From Euzebyaceae bacterium (GTDB lineage Bacteria; Actinomycetota; Nitriliruptoria; Euzebyales; Egibacteraceae), in assembly GCA_013696915.1 (NCBI GenBank), contig JACCXR010000509.1, forward strand, positions 1 to 10,852: DNA of 10,852 bases, read 5' to 3'. The position numbers and the translations under genes are program-made. The notes under the pieces are model-generated. The model saw nothing but the letters and a program-made list of their open reading frames with translations. It was not told where the DNA came from and did no database searches. Shown piece by piece: positions 1-7,046 of the stretch. Numbering within the stretch: the stretch's first letter is position 1; every line of letters begins with the position of its first letter.

Positions 1-603
1 CCTCCGCGGACGCCCGCGGCGGCGGCGCCGCAGCGCCGGGCCGCCGAGGAGGTTGCCGAGCCCGAAGCCGAGCCCGAGGCCGCGCCGACGGAGCAGCCCG
101 ACGACGTCGACCTGCCGCGGCTCGTGACCCAGACGCTGTCCGGCCTGCAGCGGTCCAGCGGCGGCGCGGTGCTCGCGTCCACCCTCAAGCGCGCCCTGCT
201 CCGCAAGGATCCCACCTTCAACGAGGCCGACCACGGGTTCCGGGCCTTCGGTGAGCTCCTGCGCAACCTCGCCGACCGGCGGGTGATCGAGCTCACCCCG
301 GGCACCGCGAAGGGCGATCCCGAGGTCGGCTTCCCGGAGGAGTCCAGCGACGAGGAGGACGCCTTCGAGCTGCTCCGATCGGTCGTGTCGGCGCTCCGGG
401 CCGAGAGCGGTCCTCCTCCGCTGTCGGGGCTGAAGAACCAGCTCCGCAAGCGCCGGCCCAAGTTCAGCGAGAAGGAGTTCGGCTTCGGGGGGTTCCTGCA
501 GTTCTGCAAGGCGGCCCGGGCGCGCGGCATCGTCACGATGGAGTGGAGCGACGAGGCGGACGACTACGTGCTCGGGGTCCCCGAAGCAGACGGAGAGCAG
601 TAG
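1..603 (+). CDS. C-terminal part of a tandem OST-HTH (LOTUS) domain protein, probably NYN-domain RNase family; 5' end outside window
   Basis: The reading frame is open from base 1, so the gene is 5'-truncated; 200 codons are visible before TAG. The first ~40 residues are a low-complexity Pro/Ala/Glu linker with repeated E-P-E-A. Two similar domains follow. The first spans about residues 42-102 of the visible part, with a core like LKRALLRKDPTFNEADHGF followed by F-x-E-L-L-x-N-L. The second spans about residues 122-195, with LKNQLRKRRPKFSEKEFGF followed by F-x-x-F-C-K-A. The pattern L-[RK]-x2-[RK]-P-x-F-x-E-x3-G-F-x2-F is the signature of OST-HTH/LOTUS domains, which bind RNA and, in bacteria, usually sit behind an N-terminal NYN (PIN-like) nuclease domain. 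The nuclease domain would lie upstream of the window, so its presence is inferred. It lies 26 bp upstream of the response regulator on the same strand and may be co-transcribed with it. Confidence 0.8.
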   Translation, partial: PPRTPAAAAPQRRAAEEVAEPEAEPEAAPTEQPDDVDLPRLVTQTLSGLQRSSGGAVLASTLKRALLRKDPTFNEADHGFRAFGELLRNLADRRVIELTPGTAKGDPEVGFPEESSDEEDAFELLRSVVSALRAESGPPPLSGLKNQLRKRRPKFSEKEFGFGGFLQFCKAARARGIVTMEWSDEADDYVLGVPEADGEQ

Positions 604-629
604 ATCCGGACGTCCGCAGGGGGAGCAGG

Positions 630-1253
630 ATGGGGTCGATCGCCGTGGTCGTGGTGGACGACCACGAGCTGGTCCGCGAGGGGCTTGCGAGCCTGCTGGC
701 ACAGTCCGACGACATCCGCGTGACGGGCCAGGCCGCGTCGGTGGACCGTGCGGTCGAACTCGTCGAGGCTCAGTCGCCGGACGTGGTGCTGCTCGACATG
801 CAGCTGGGCTCCGAGCAGGGTCTCGACGTCGTGCGGCGGCTGCGTGCTCTGGGGTGCCCGGTCCCGGTGCTCGTGCTCAGCGCCCATGACAGCGCGCGGC
901 ACCTGCGTGAGGCGCTGACCGCCGGCGCGGACGGCTACCTGCTCAAGAGCAGCAGCGCGCAGGCGCTCGTCGACGGCATCCGCGCCGCCGCGGCCGGGCA
1001 GACCGTCATCGGCGAGGAGTTCGTCGCCAGGCTGTTGGAGGGCGTCGCGGAACAGCTGCCAGAGGTCACGGGGCGCGAGCTGGAGATCCTGGAGCTCGTC
1101 GCCCAGGGCAACGGCAACCGGGAGATCGCCGAGCGGCTCGGCATCTCCTCCCGCACCGCCCAGAAGCACCTCGAGCACCTGTTCCGCAAGCTGGAGGCCG
1201 GCGACCGCACGGAGCTCGTCGCCCTGGCGTTCCGGGCCGGACTGCTCGGCTGA
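630..1253 (+). CDS. NarL/LuxR-family DNA-binding response regulator (orphan)
   Basis: A 207-residue two-domain transcription factor. Residues 1-120 form a receiver domain: acidic pair D10-D11, phospho-acceptor D56 in LLDMQ, switch residue S84, then Y103 and K106 in GYLLK. Residues ~144-207 form a LuxR/GerE helix-turn-helix (L-P-E-V-T-G-R-E-L-E-I-L, then N-R-E-I-A-E-R-L-G-I-S and T-A-Q-K-H-L-E-H-L-F-R-K-L). All phosphorylation residues are present, so a partner histidine kinase is expected, but none is encoded in the window. The ATG at 630 is chosen because AGGGGGAG at 618-625 is a strong Shine-Dalgarno sequence 4 nt upstream and the receiver domain begins at once. Frame extension upstream to 543 would only overlap the preceding gene. 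The FIST sensor starts 42 bp downstream; a functional link is plausible but unproven. Confidence 0.93.
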   Translation: MGSIAVVVVDDHELVREGLASLLAQSDDIRVTGQAASVDRAVELVEAQSPDVVLLDMQLGSEQGLDVVRRLRALGCPVPVLVLSAHDSARHLREALTAGADGYLLKSSSAQALVDGIRAAAAGQTVIGEEFVARLLEGVAEQLPEVTGRELEILELVAQGNGNREIAERLGISSRTAQKHLEHLFRKLEAGDRTELVALAFRAGLLG

Positions 1254-1283
1254 CCGGGCCGGACGGGGCCGGTGACGAGGGCG

Positions 1284-1289
1284 TAGGCT
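1284..1289 (+). promoter_or_regulatory. Candidate -10 element for a leaderless FIST transcript
   Basis: TAGGCT matches the actinobacterial TAnnnT -10 pattern and ends 6 nt before the ATG at 1296, so transcription would begin at or next to the start codon. No Shine-Dalgarno sequence is visible in the 42-bp gap and no good -35 is seen. Leaderless starts of this type are common in actinobacteria. Assigned by pattern only. Confidence 0.35.
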
Positions 1290-1295
1290 CGGTCG

Positions 1296-2468
1296 ATGGC
1301 CTTCGCCGCGACCGGCAGTGCGGTCGGCGCCGCCGCCGGCAGGGCGGCCGACGACGCGCTTCACCAGGTGCTCGCCGCGCTGGACGGGCGGCGGCCCGAC
1401 CTGGTCGTCGCGTTCGTCGGCGCGGCGTACGCCCCGGAGACGGGGCGCATCGGCGCGCGCATCCTCGAGCGGTTGCAGCCCGGCCACCTCGTCGGCACGA
1501 CCGCGGGCGGCGTCATCGCCGGCCCGGACGAGCTCGAGCGGGGGGACTGTCTGGCGCTGTGGGCCGCCGTCCTGCCGGGCGCGGAGGTCGCGGCGCTGCA
1601 CTACCCGCCTCCCTCTGACGGGCCCGGCGAGGCGGTGCTGCCGTGGCCGGAGGTGCCCGACGGCTCGCAGGCCCTCGTGGCCTTCGCCGATCCCTTCACC
1701 TTCCCAGCGGATGGCTTCCTCCAGTGGGTCGAGCAGACCCGCCCGGGTGTTCCCGTGGCCGGCGGCCTGGCCAGCGCCGGCGGCCCCGGACGCAACCGGC
1801 TGCTGCTCGACGATGCGGTGCTCGACCGCGGTGGCGTCGCGGTCGCCCTTGGTGGCGCCATCCGCCTCCGCACGCTCGTGTCCCAGGGTTGCCGCCCGAT
1901 CGGCCACAGCTACACCGTGACCCGCGCCGAGCGCAACGTCCTCCAAGAGCTCGGCGGTGTCGAGCCCGTCGAGCGCATCCGCCAGACCTTCGCCGGCGCT
2001 GGACCCGACGACCGCCGGCTGATGCGCGAGGGCCTGCACGTCGGGACCGCCATCGACGAGTACCGCGACGAGCTCACCAGGGGCGACTTCCTCGTCCGCC
2101 AGCTCCTCGGCGGCGAGCCCGGCACGGGCGCCGTCGTCCTCGGCGACGTCGTCCAGGTCGGACAGACCGTCCAGTTCCACGTCCGGGACGCCGCGAGCGC
2201 CGACGAGGATCTTCGGCTGCTGCTCGAGGAGTTCCGCGACGGGGGGACCCCGGCCGCGGCGCTGCTGTTCACCTGCAACGGCCGAGGATCCCGGCTGTTC
2301 GGCGAGCCCGACCACGACGCCCGCCTGGTGCGGCAGCGGCTCGGCGAGATCCCGCTCGCAGGCTTCTTCTGCGCCGGGGAGTTCGGACGCGTCGGCCGGC
2401 GGAGCTTCATGCACGGCTTCACCGCGAGCCTCCTCGCCGTCGATGGGCCCGGCGTAACGCAGCAGTAA
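1296..2468 (+). CDS. Stand-alone FIST domain protein (FIST_N + FIST_C), predicted small-ligand sensor
   Basis: A 390-residue cytosolic protein with no signal peptide or membrane segment. The FIST_N region spans about residues 30-190: PDLVVAFVGAAY, the glycine turn GTTAGGVI at 67-74, and VPVAGGLAS at 152-160. The FIST_C region spans about 205-380: QGCRPIGHSYTVT from 197, LLFTCNGRGSRLFG at 323-336, IPLAGFFCAGEFGRVG at 352-367 and HGFTASLL at 373-380. These are hallmark FIST motifs. FIST was proposed from genomic context as a sensory domain for small ligands, probably amino acids, but its mechanism remains poorly characterised. This copy has no attached kinase, cyclase or methyl-accepting domain, so any output must be through a partner. 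It lies between a response regulator and glnB, and its stop codon falls inside a putative GlnR operator. The ATG at 1296 is favoured by the -10 hexamer six bases upstream. Confidence 0.92.
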   Translation: MAFAATGSAVGAAAGRAADDALHQVLAALDGRRPDLVVAFVGAAYAPETGRIGARILERLQPGHLVGTTAGGVIAGPDELERGDCLALWAAVLPGAEVAALHYPPPSDGPGEAVLPWPEVPDGSQALVAFADPFTFPADGFLQWVEQTRPGVPVAGGLASAGGPGRNRLLLDDAVLDRGGVAVALGGAIRLRTLVSQGCRPIGHSYTVTRAERNVLQELGGVEPVERIRQTFAGAGPDDRRLMREGLHVGTAIDEYRDELTRGDFLVRQLLGGEPGTGAVVLGDVVQVGQTVQFHVRDAASADEDLRLLLEEFRDGGTPAAALLFTCNGRGSRLFGEPDHDARLVRQRLGEIPLAGFFCAGEFGRVGRRSFMHGFTASLLAVDGPGVTQQ

Positions 2469-2491
2469 CCCGGGTCTGACAACGCAGAAAC
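2454..2491 (+). promoter_or_regulatory. Candidate GlnR-type operator upstream of glnB
   Basis: Four pentamers repeat with an exact 11-bp period: GTAAC (2454-2458), GTAAC (2465-2469), CTGAC (2476-2480) and GAAAC (2487-2491), each separated by 6 nt. The actinobacterial GlnR box is described as gTnAC-n6-GaAAC-n6-gTnAC-n6-GaAAC. By my count this site differs from it at one base in the second unit and one in the third. It ends 47 bp before the PII start and overlaps the end of the FIST gene (TAA at 2466-2468). GlnR controls nitrogen-assimilation genes, including the amtB-glnK-glnD operon in Streptomyces, so the location fits. PhoP boxes also have 11-bp phasing but a different core. Confidence 0.55.
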
Positions 2492-2507
2492 CTCGGACGC
2501 CCAAGCT

Positions 2508-2519
2508 GGCGGTACCGCC
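2508..2519. repeat. 12-bp perfect palindrome in the glnB leader
   Basis: GGCGGTACCGCC is fully self-complementary and sits 8 bp upstream of the glnB Shine-Dalgarno sequence, between the GlnR-like array and the gene. It could be a dimer operator or simply a GC-rich coincidence; nothing else supports a function. Confidence 0.25.
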
Positions 2520-2538
2520 GACCCTCGAAGGAGCGTGG

Positions 2539-2877
2539 ATGAAGCTCGTCATCGCGATCGTCAAGCCGTTCAAGGTGGAGGACGTCAAGGAGGCGCTGCG
2601 CGAGGTCGGGGTCGCGGGCCTGACGGTGAGCGACGCGCGCGGGTTCGGGCGTCAGCGCGGCCACACCGAGGTCTACCGGGGGGCCGAGTACCAGGTGGAC
2701 TTCGTGCCCAAGAGCCGGATCGAGGTGATGGTGGACGACGAGCACGTCGACGGCGTCATCGACGCGATCGTGAAGTCCGCGCGCACGGGCAAGATCGGCG
2801 ACGGCAAGATCGCGGTGCTGCCGCTCGACGAGGTCGTGCGCATCCGCACCGGCGAGCACGGCCCCGAGGCGATCTGA
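2539..2877 (+). CDS. glnB: PII nitrogen regulatory protein (GlnB/GlnK)
   Basis: A trimeric signalling protein that binds ATP/ADP and 2-oxoglutarate and regulates ammonium transport and nitrogen enzymes through its T-loop. At 112 residues it has the canonical length. It starts MKLVIAIVKPFK and carries GFGRQRGHTEVYRGAEYQVD, with Q39 and K58 (2-oxoglutarate/Mg-ATP contacts) and Y51 at the T-loop tip. Y51 is the residue uridylylated in proteobacteria and adenylylated in Streptomyces and Corynebacterium. The nucleotide-binding signature TGKIGDGKI occupies 83-91, with R101 and R103 near the C-terminus. AAGGAG at 2528-2533, 5 nt before the ATG, fixes the start. glnD, encoding the modifying enzyme, is 82 bp downstream. 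Unlike the usual actinobacterial arrangement, no ammonium transporter gene adjoins it; FIST occupies that position. The name glnK would be equally valid. Confidence 0.97.
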   Translation: MKLVIAIVKPFKVEDVKEALREVGVAGLTVSDARGFGRQRGHTEVYRGAEYQVDFVPKSRIEVMVDDEHVDGVIDAIVKSARTGKIGDGKIAVLPLDEVVRIRTGEHGPEAI

Positions 2878-2959
2878 GCCGTGGATCGCCTCAAGGCTGC
2901 GGAGGCGGTCCCAATGATCTCGGTGGTGTCGGTCGCGCAGTGACCGCCATGTCGCGCTG

Positions 2960-5563
2960 ATGCTCGACTCCTCCGCGGTTGATGCGCCGCCGGGGGCGGC
3001 ATGGTGCCGCGAGTGGACCGACCGGGTCGACGCCGCGATCGCCGGCTGGCTCGCCGCCCACGAGCCGGTCGGAGGCATCGCAGTCGTCGCGCTCGGCAGC
3101 TATGCCCGCGGGGAGCTTTGCCCCGCCTCCGACGTCGACCTCCTCCTGGTCCACGACGGCTGGGGGCGCCGCGACCTCGAGGCGCTTGTCCGAGCGCTGT
3201 GCTACCCGCTGTGGGACGCCGGGCTCGAGGTCGGCCACGCTGTCCGGACTCCCAGGGAGGCGGTGCGTGCCGCCGCCGAGCGCACCGACACGGCGACCGC
3301 GCTCAGCGACCGGCGGCTCGTGGCGGGCAGCCCCGGACTGGCCGACGAGCTGGGCGACCGGATGTCCCGCTGGCTCCGGCGCAACGGGGCCCGGCTGCTC
3401 GGAGATCTCGAGGCCGCCGACGCCGAACGCCACGCGCGCGCCGGGGCCTCGCCCGGCATGCTCTCCCCTGACCTCAAGGACGGCGCCGGCGGCCTGCGCG
3501 ACCTCCACAGTCTGCGGTGGGCCGCCGGCTGCCTGCTGGGTGAGGTGGGGCTCGACCCGCTCGTGGGCGCCCGCTATCTCGGCGCACCCGACCGCGGCGA
3601 GCTCGCGAGGGCGGGGGACACGCTGCTGGCGGCCCGGTGCGCGCTCCACCTCGTGCTCGGTGGCCGCCGCAAGGGCGCAGTGGGGCACGACCGGCTGCGC
3701 CTGGACCTGCAGGACGAGGCTGCCGCCCGGTTGGGGATGGCCGACGGCGACGTCCTGTTGCGCGCCGTCGGCCTCGCCGCGCGCTCGATCGCCCACGTCC
3801 ACGGCCGGACGTGGCCGCTGCTGCTCGCCGACGCCCGTGGCGGCCGCCGGCGGCGCCATCCGACCGCCGAGTCGCTCGGCGACGGCCTGTGGCTGGTCGA
3901 CGGGCTCGTCGAGATCGACGCGGGGGGGCCCCTCCCGGCGGCGGCCGGGCAGGGTGTCGCGGCGGCGGCCGGGCAGGGTCTCACGGCGGCGGCCGGGCAG
4001 GGTCTCGCGGCGGCGGCCGGGCAGGGGCTCGCGGCGGACCCGGCGCTCGGTCTGCGGGCCGTGGCGGCCGCCGCCCGGCGGGGAGTCCACCTCGGCCGGC
4101 GCACCGCCGTGTGGCTGCACGGAGAGGTGCGGCGCACGGGTCCGCTGCCGTGGGACGCGGATGCACGCGACGCGCTCGTCGCGGCGCTGCGCGAGGGACG
4201 CGGCGGGCTCGGCGCGCTCGCCGACGCCGACCACGTCGGCCTGCTGACCGCCCAACTCCCGGACTACGCCCGCGTTCGCGGCCGTCCGCAGCGCAACCCG
4301 CTCCACACCTACGACGTCGACACCCACGGGCTGGAGGCGGTCGCGGTGCTCGGCGAGCTCGCCCGGGGACGGCACGGGGCCGACGGCGCCGATGTGTGGG
4401 CCGGCCTGGAGGACGCCGACGGCGTCGTGCTGGCGACGTGGCTGCACGACGTCGGCAAGGCCTGGCAGGGGGACCACAGCGTGGTGGGGGCGGCCGTCGC
4501 GAGCGACTGGATGCGCCAGATGGGCCACGACGCCGGCCGCACCGCCCGGGTCGCGGAGCTCGTCCGCCTCCACCTGCTGCTGCCCGACGCGGCGACCCGG
4601 CGGGATCTCGACGACGAGCACGAGATCGCCGCGGTCGCCGGGCTCGTCGGCTCGGTCGAGACCCTCGACGGGCTCTACCTCCTCAGCCTCGCGGACGCCC
4701 GCGCGACCGGCCCAGCGGCGTGGTCTGCGTGGAAGGACAGTCTGCTCGGCCGGCTCTACCGGCGGGTGCGTCGCGTGCTCACCGCCGACGCGGACGGTCC
4801 GGTCTCGGACCGCGCGCCCGCTGCGGTCCTGATCGCGGCGCGGGGGCTGCTCGGGGATCGGGGCCCGGCCCTCGATGCGCTGCTCCCCGGCCTGCCCGCC
4901 CGCTACCTCGCCACCGCCGGCGCCCGCCAGGTGGCTGAGCACGCGCGCCTGCTCCTCGGCCTGCCCGGGCGGGGGGAGCTGCGGGCCGGGAGGCGGCCGG
5001 GACCTGCGGACGGCACGGTGACCGTGACGGTGGTCGCGCGCGACCACGCGGGGCTGCTGGCGGACTGCGCCGGCGTCCTCGCCGCCCACGGCCTTCCCGT
5101 CATGGACGCGAGAGCGTTCACGCGTGCGGACGGCGTCGCCCTCGACTGGTTCGTCGTGCGCGACCGCGCCGGCGTGGACTGGGACCGCGCGCTCTCCGAC
5201 CTCGCGCGGTCCGCGGAGGGCCGGTTCGACGTCGCCGCAGCGGTGGCGCGCCGGGAACAGCGCCGCGACGCGCGACCGGCCCCGCTCGCCGCTCCGGTGC
5301 CCGTTCGGGTCAGGATCGAGCAGGGCCCGGAACGGTCCCGCGTCGAGGTGCACGGACCGGACGCGCCCGGCATGCTCTACCGGCTCGCCCGCGTCCTCGC
5401 CGACGCCGGGACCGACGTGCTCGGCGCGCGGGTCGCGACGCTCGGCCCGGAGGTGCGGGACGTCTTCTTCGTCCGGCCGGCGCTGGCGGATCCCGACGAG
5501 CTCTCCGCGCGCCTGGTCGCCGCGGCCGGCTGGGGCGCCGGCCCCCCGGCCCGTGTCGACTGA
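2960..5563 (+). CDS. glnD: [Protein-PII] nucleotidyltransferase / nucleotidyl-removing enzyme GlnD
   Basis: A bifunctional enzyme that adds UMP or AMP to PII Tyr51 under nitrogen limitation and removes it when nitrogen is plentiful. The 867 residues have the full family architecture. The nucleotidyltransferase domain has G46-S-Y-A-R-G-E-L and catalytic D58-x-D60. The central helical domain has KDGAGGLRDLHSLRW at 173-187. The HD hydrolase domain spans about 445-600 (H449, H456, H496-D497, H506, H538). ACT1 is at about 686-760 and ACT2 at about 791-865, sensing glutamine in characterised homologues. An Ala/Gly/Gln repeat (about residues 327-358) lies in the linker before the HD domain. ATG 2960 is the first possible start after the in-frame TGA at 2915-2917. 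It has no Shine-Dalgarno sequence but overlaps the stop of a four-codon ORF as TGATG, suggesting reinitiation. In Streptomyces and Corynebacterium the enzyme adenylylates PII, so AMP is a likely donor group here. Confidence 0.95.
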   Translation: MLDSSAVDAPPGAAWCREWTDRVDAAIAGWLAAHEPVGGIAVVALGSYARGELCPASDVDLLLVHDGWGRRDLEALVRALCYPLWDAGLEVGHAVRTPREAVRAAAERTDTATALSDRRLVAGSPGLADELGDRMSRWLRRNGARLLGDLEAADAERHARAGASPGMLSPDLKDGAGGLRDLHSLRWAAGCLLGEVGLDPLVGARYLGAPDRGELARAGDTLLAARCALHLVLGGRRKGAVGHDRLRLDLQDEAAARLGMADGDVLLRAVGLAARSIAHVHGRTWPLLLADARGGRRRRHPTAESLGDGLWLVDGLVEIDAGGPLPAAAGQGVAAAAGQGLTAAAGQGLAAAAGQGLAADPALGLRAVAAAARRGVHLGRRTAVWLHGEVRRTGPLPWDADARDALVAALREGRGGLGALADADHVGLLTAQLPDYARVRGRPQRNPLHTYDVDTHGLEAVAVLGELARGRHGADGADVWAGLEDADGVVLATWLHDVGKAWQGDHSVVGAAVASDWMRQMGHDAGRTARVAELVRLHLLLPDAATRRDLDDEHEIAAVAGLVGSVETLDGLYLLSLADARATGPAAWSAWKDSLLGRLYRRVRRVLTADADGPVSDRAPAAVLIAARGLLGDRGPALDALLPGLPARYLATAGARQVAEHARLLLGLPGRGELRAGRRPGPADGTVTVTVVARDHAGLLADCAGVLAAHGLPVMDARAFTRADGVALDWFVVRDRAGVDWDRALSDLARSAEGRFDVAAAVARREQRRDARPAPLAAPVPVRVRIEQGPERSRVEVHGPDAPGMLYRLARVLADAGTDVLGARVATLGPEVRDVFFVRPALADPDELSARLVAAAGWGAGPPARVD
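3937..4032 (+). repeat. Four tandem 24-bp in-frame repeats within glnD
   Basis: Four consecutive units at 3937-3960, 3961-3984, 3985-4008 and 4009-4032 share the core GGCGGCGGCCGGGCAGGG and differ at only a few bases near the 3' end of the unit. Each adds eight residues of type AAAGQG[VL][AT] to GlnD, so expansion or contraction preserves the frame. The array sits in the linker between the central domain and the HD domain, where indels would be tolerated. There are no spacers and no dyad structure, so this is a coding minisatellite, probably formed by replication slippage. Confidence 0.9.
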
Positions 5564-5591
5564 GGCCGGGATTCGACGACCCAGTCGACAC
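5553..5591. terminator. Inverted repeat between convergent glnD and fumC, possible bidirectional terminator
   Basis: GTGTCGACTG (5553-5562) and CAGTCGACAC (5582-5591) are perfect reverse complements, giving a 10-bp stem around a 19-nt loop. It is placed exactly between two genes that end facing each other (glnD stop TGA 5561-5563, fumC stop 5610-5612 on the minus strand). There is no T-tract on either side, which is common for actinobacterial terminators. The glnD stop codon lies partly inside the stem. Confidence 0.55.
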
Positions 5592-5609
5592 AGCCCGGGG
5601 TTGGGCCGG

Positions 5610-7007
5610 CTAGAGCACGCCGCCCTGGGTCATGCGCATCGTGTCGAGGATGCGGTCGACGTCGGCGGCGGCGAGGACGCCGGCCTCCTTGACGACCTCG
5701 CGGAGCGGCCGGTCCTCGGCCAGGGCCTTCTTCGCCAGTTCGGCGCTGCGGTCGTAGCCGATCGCCGGCACCAGCGCCGTCACGATCGACAGGTTCCGCT
5801 CGGAGAGCTCCGTGCAGCGGTCGACGTCGGCGACGATCCCGTCGATGCACTGGCGGGCGAAGTTCTCCGCCGACCGGGCGAGCAGCCGGATCGACTCGAG
5901 CACGTTGCGCGCCATGAGCGGGATGTAGACGTTGAGCTCGAAGGCGCCCGACAGCCCGCCGATGGTGACGGCCGCGTCGTTGCCGATCACCTGGGCGGCG
6001 ACCTGGGTGACCGACTCCGGGATCACGGGGTTCACCTTCGCCGGCATGATCGACGAGCCGGGCTGGATCTCGGGCAGGCGGATCTCGGCCAGTCCGGTCC
6101 GTGGGCCGGAGCCCATCCACCGCAGGTCGTTCGCGATCTTGGTCAGGGACACGGCCACGACCTTGCAGGCGCCGGACAGTTCCACCAGGGCGTCACGCGC
6201 CCCCTGCGCCTCGAAGTGGTTCTCCGCCTCGCGGAGGGCGCCGATGCCGGTGCGCCGGCGGAGCTCGGCCAGCACGCCCTCGGTCATCCCCTCCGGGGCG
6301 TTCAACCCCGTCCCGACGGCCGTGCCGCCGAGGGGCAGCTCCGCGAGCCGCTCGAGCGCCGCCTGGACGCGGGCGCCGGCGAGCTCCACCTGGCGGGCGT
6401 AGCCGCCGAACTCCTGGCCGAGGGTGACCGGCGTGGCGTCCATCAGGTGGGTGCGGCCCGGCTTCACGACGCCGGCGAACTCGTCGCTCTTCTCGGTCAG
6501 CGACTCCTGGAGCCGCCACAGCGCCGGCAGGAGGTCGTCGACGCAGGCCGTGTAGGCCGCGAGGTGCACGGCGGTCGGGAAGACGTCGTTGGACGACTGG
6601 CCCGCGTTCACGTGGTCGTTCGGGTGGACGAGCTTCGAGCCGAGCCGGCCGCCCAGGATCTCGGTCGCGCGGTTCGCGATCACCTCGTTGGCGTTCATGT
6701 TCGACGACGTGCCGGAGCCGGTCTGGAACACGTCGACGACGAAGTGGTCGTCGAGGGCGCCGTCCACGACCTCCTGCGCCGCCTGACCGATCGCCTTGAA
6801 CTGCTCGTCATCGAGCACGCCCTTGGTGTGGTTGACGGCCGCCGCAGAGGCCTTGATCAGTCCCAGCGCCCGGACAACCTCCGCGGGGATCCCGTCGCCG
6901 GACACGGGGAAGTTCTCGACCGCCCGCTGGGTGGAGGCGCCGTAGTAGGCGTCCGCGGGCACCTGCATCTCTCCCATCGAGTCGCGTTCGGTGCGCGTGT
7001 CGCTCAT
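5610..7007 (-). CDS. fumC: Class II fumarate hydratase FumC
   Basis: Catalyses reversible hydration of fumarate to L-malate in the cytosolic TCA cycle. It is iron-independent and homotetrameric. At 465 residues it is close to E. coli FumC (467). Visible motifs: YYGASTQRAVENFP at 21-34, QTGSGTSSNMNANEV at 95-109, HPNDHVNAGQSSND at 128-141, H187 in GRTHLMDATP as the likely catalytic histidine, and the superfamily signature GSSIMPAKVNP at 317-327 with S318 and K324. The ATG at 7007 (minus strand) is supported by AGGAG about 11 nt upstream and by the homologous N-terminus; the frame is open much further upstream only because of GC bias. FumC rather than aspartase or argininosuccinate lyase is favoured by the TQRAVENFP and GSSIMPAKVNP context. 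The gene is convergent with glnD and divergent from the phosphomutase operon. Confidence 0.95.
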   Translation of the reverse strand: MSDTRTERDSMGEMQVPADAYYGASTQRAVENFPVSGDGIPAEVVRALGLIKASAAAVNHTKGVLDDEQFKAIGQAAQEVVDGALDDHFVVDVFQTGSGTSSNMNANEVIANRATEILGGRLGSKLVHPNDHVNAGQSSNDVFPTAVHLAAYTACVDDLLPALWRLQESLTEKSDEFAGVVKPGRTHLMDATPVTLGQEFGGYARQVELAGARVQAALERLAELPLGGTAVGTGLNAPEGMTEGVLAELRRRTGIGALREAENHFEAQGARDALVELSGACKVVAVSLTKIANDLRWMGSGPRTGLAEIRLPEIQPGSSIMPAKVNPVIPESVTQVAAQVIGNDAAVTIGGLSGAFELNVYIPLMARNVLESIRLLARSAENFARQCIDGIVADVDRCTELSERNLSIVTALVPAIGYDRSAELAKKALAEDRPLREVVKEAGVLAAADVDRILDTMRMTQGGVL

Positions 7008-7046
7008 GGCCGGTCGATCTCCTGCCTTGGGTGGGGGCGGCGCCGA

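Noticed and set aside
564..2588. 674-codon open frame antisense to the response regulator and FIST genes
   Set aside because: No domain-like sequence. It spans two well-supported genes and an intergenic gap on the other strand, so it is an artefact of few stop codons at high GC.
3937..4032. Repeat array as a CRISPR
   Set aside because: Units are contiguous 24-mers with no spacers and lie in frame inside glnD.
2891..5353. Very long open frame (820 codons) antisense to glnD
   Set aside because: It lies wholly opposite a clear GlnD with all catalytic motifs. It is low-complexity Arg/Pro/Gly/Ala without any recognisable domain, as expected from GC-rich codon bias.
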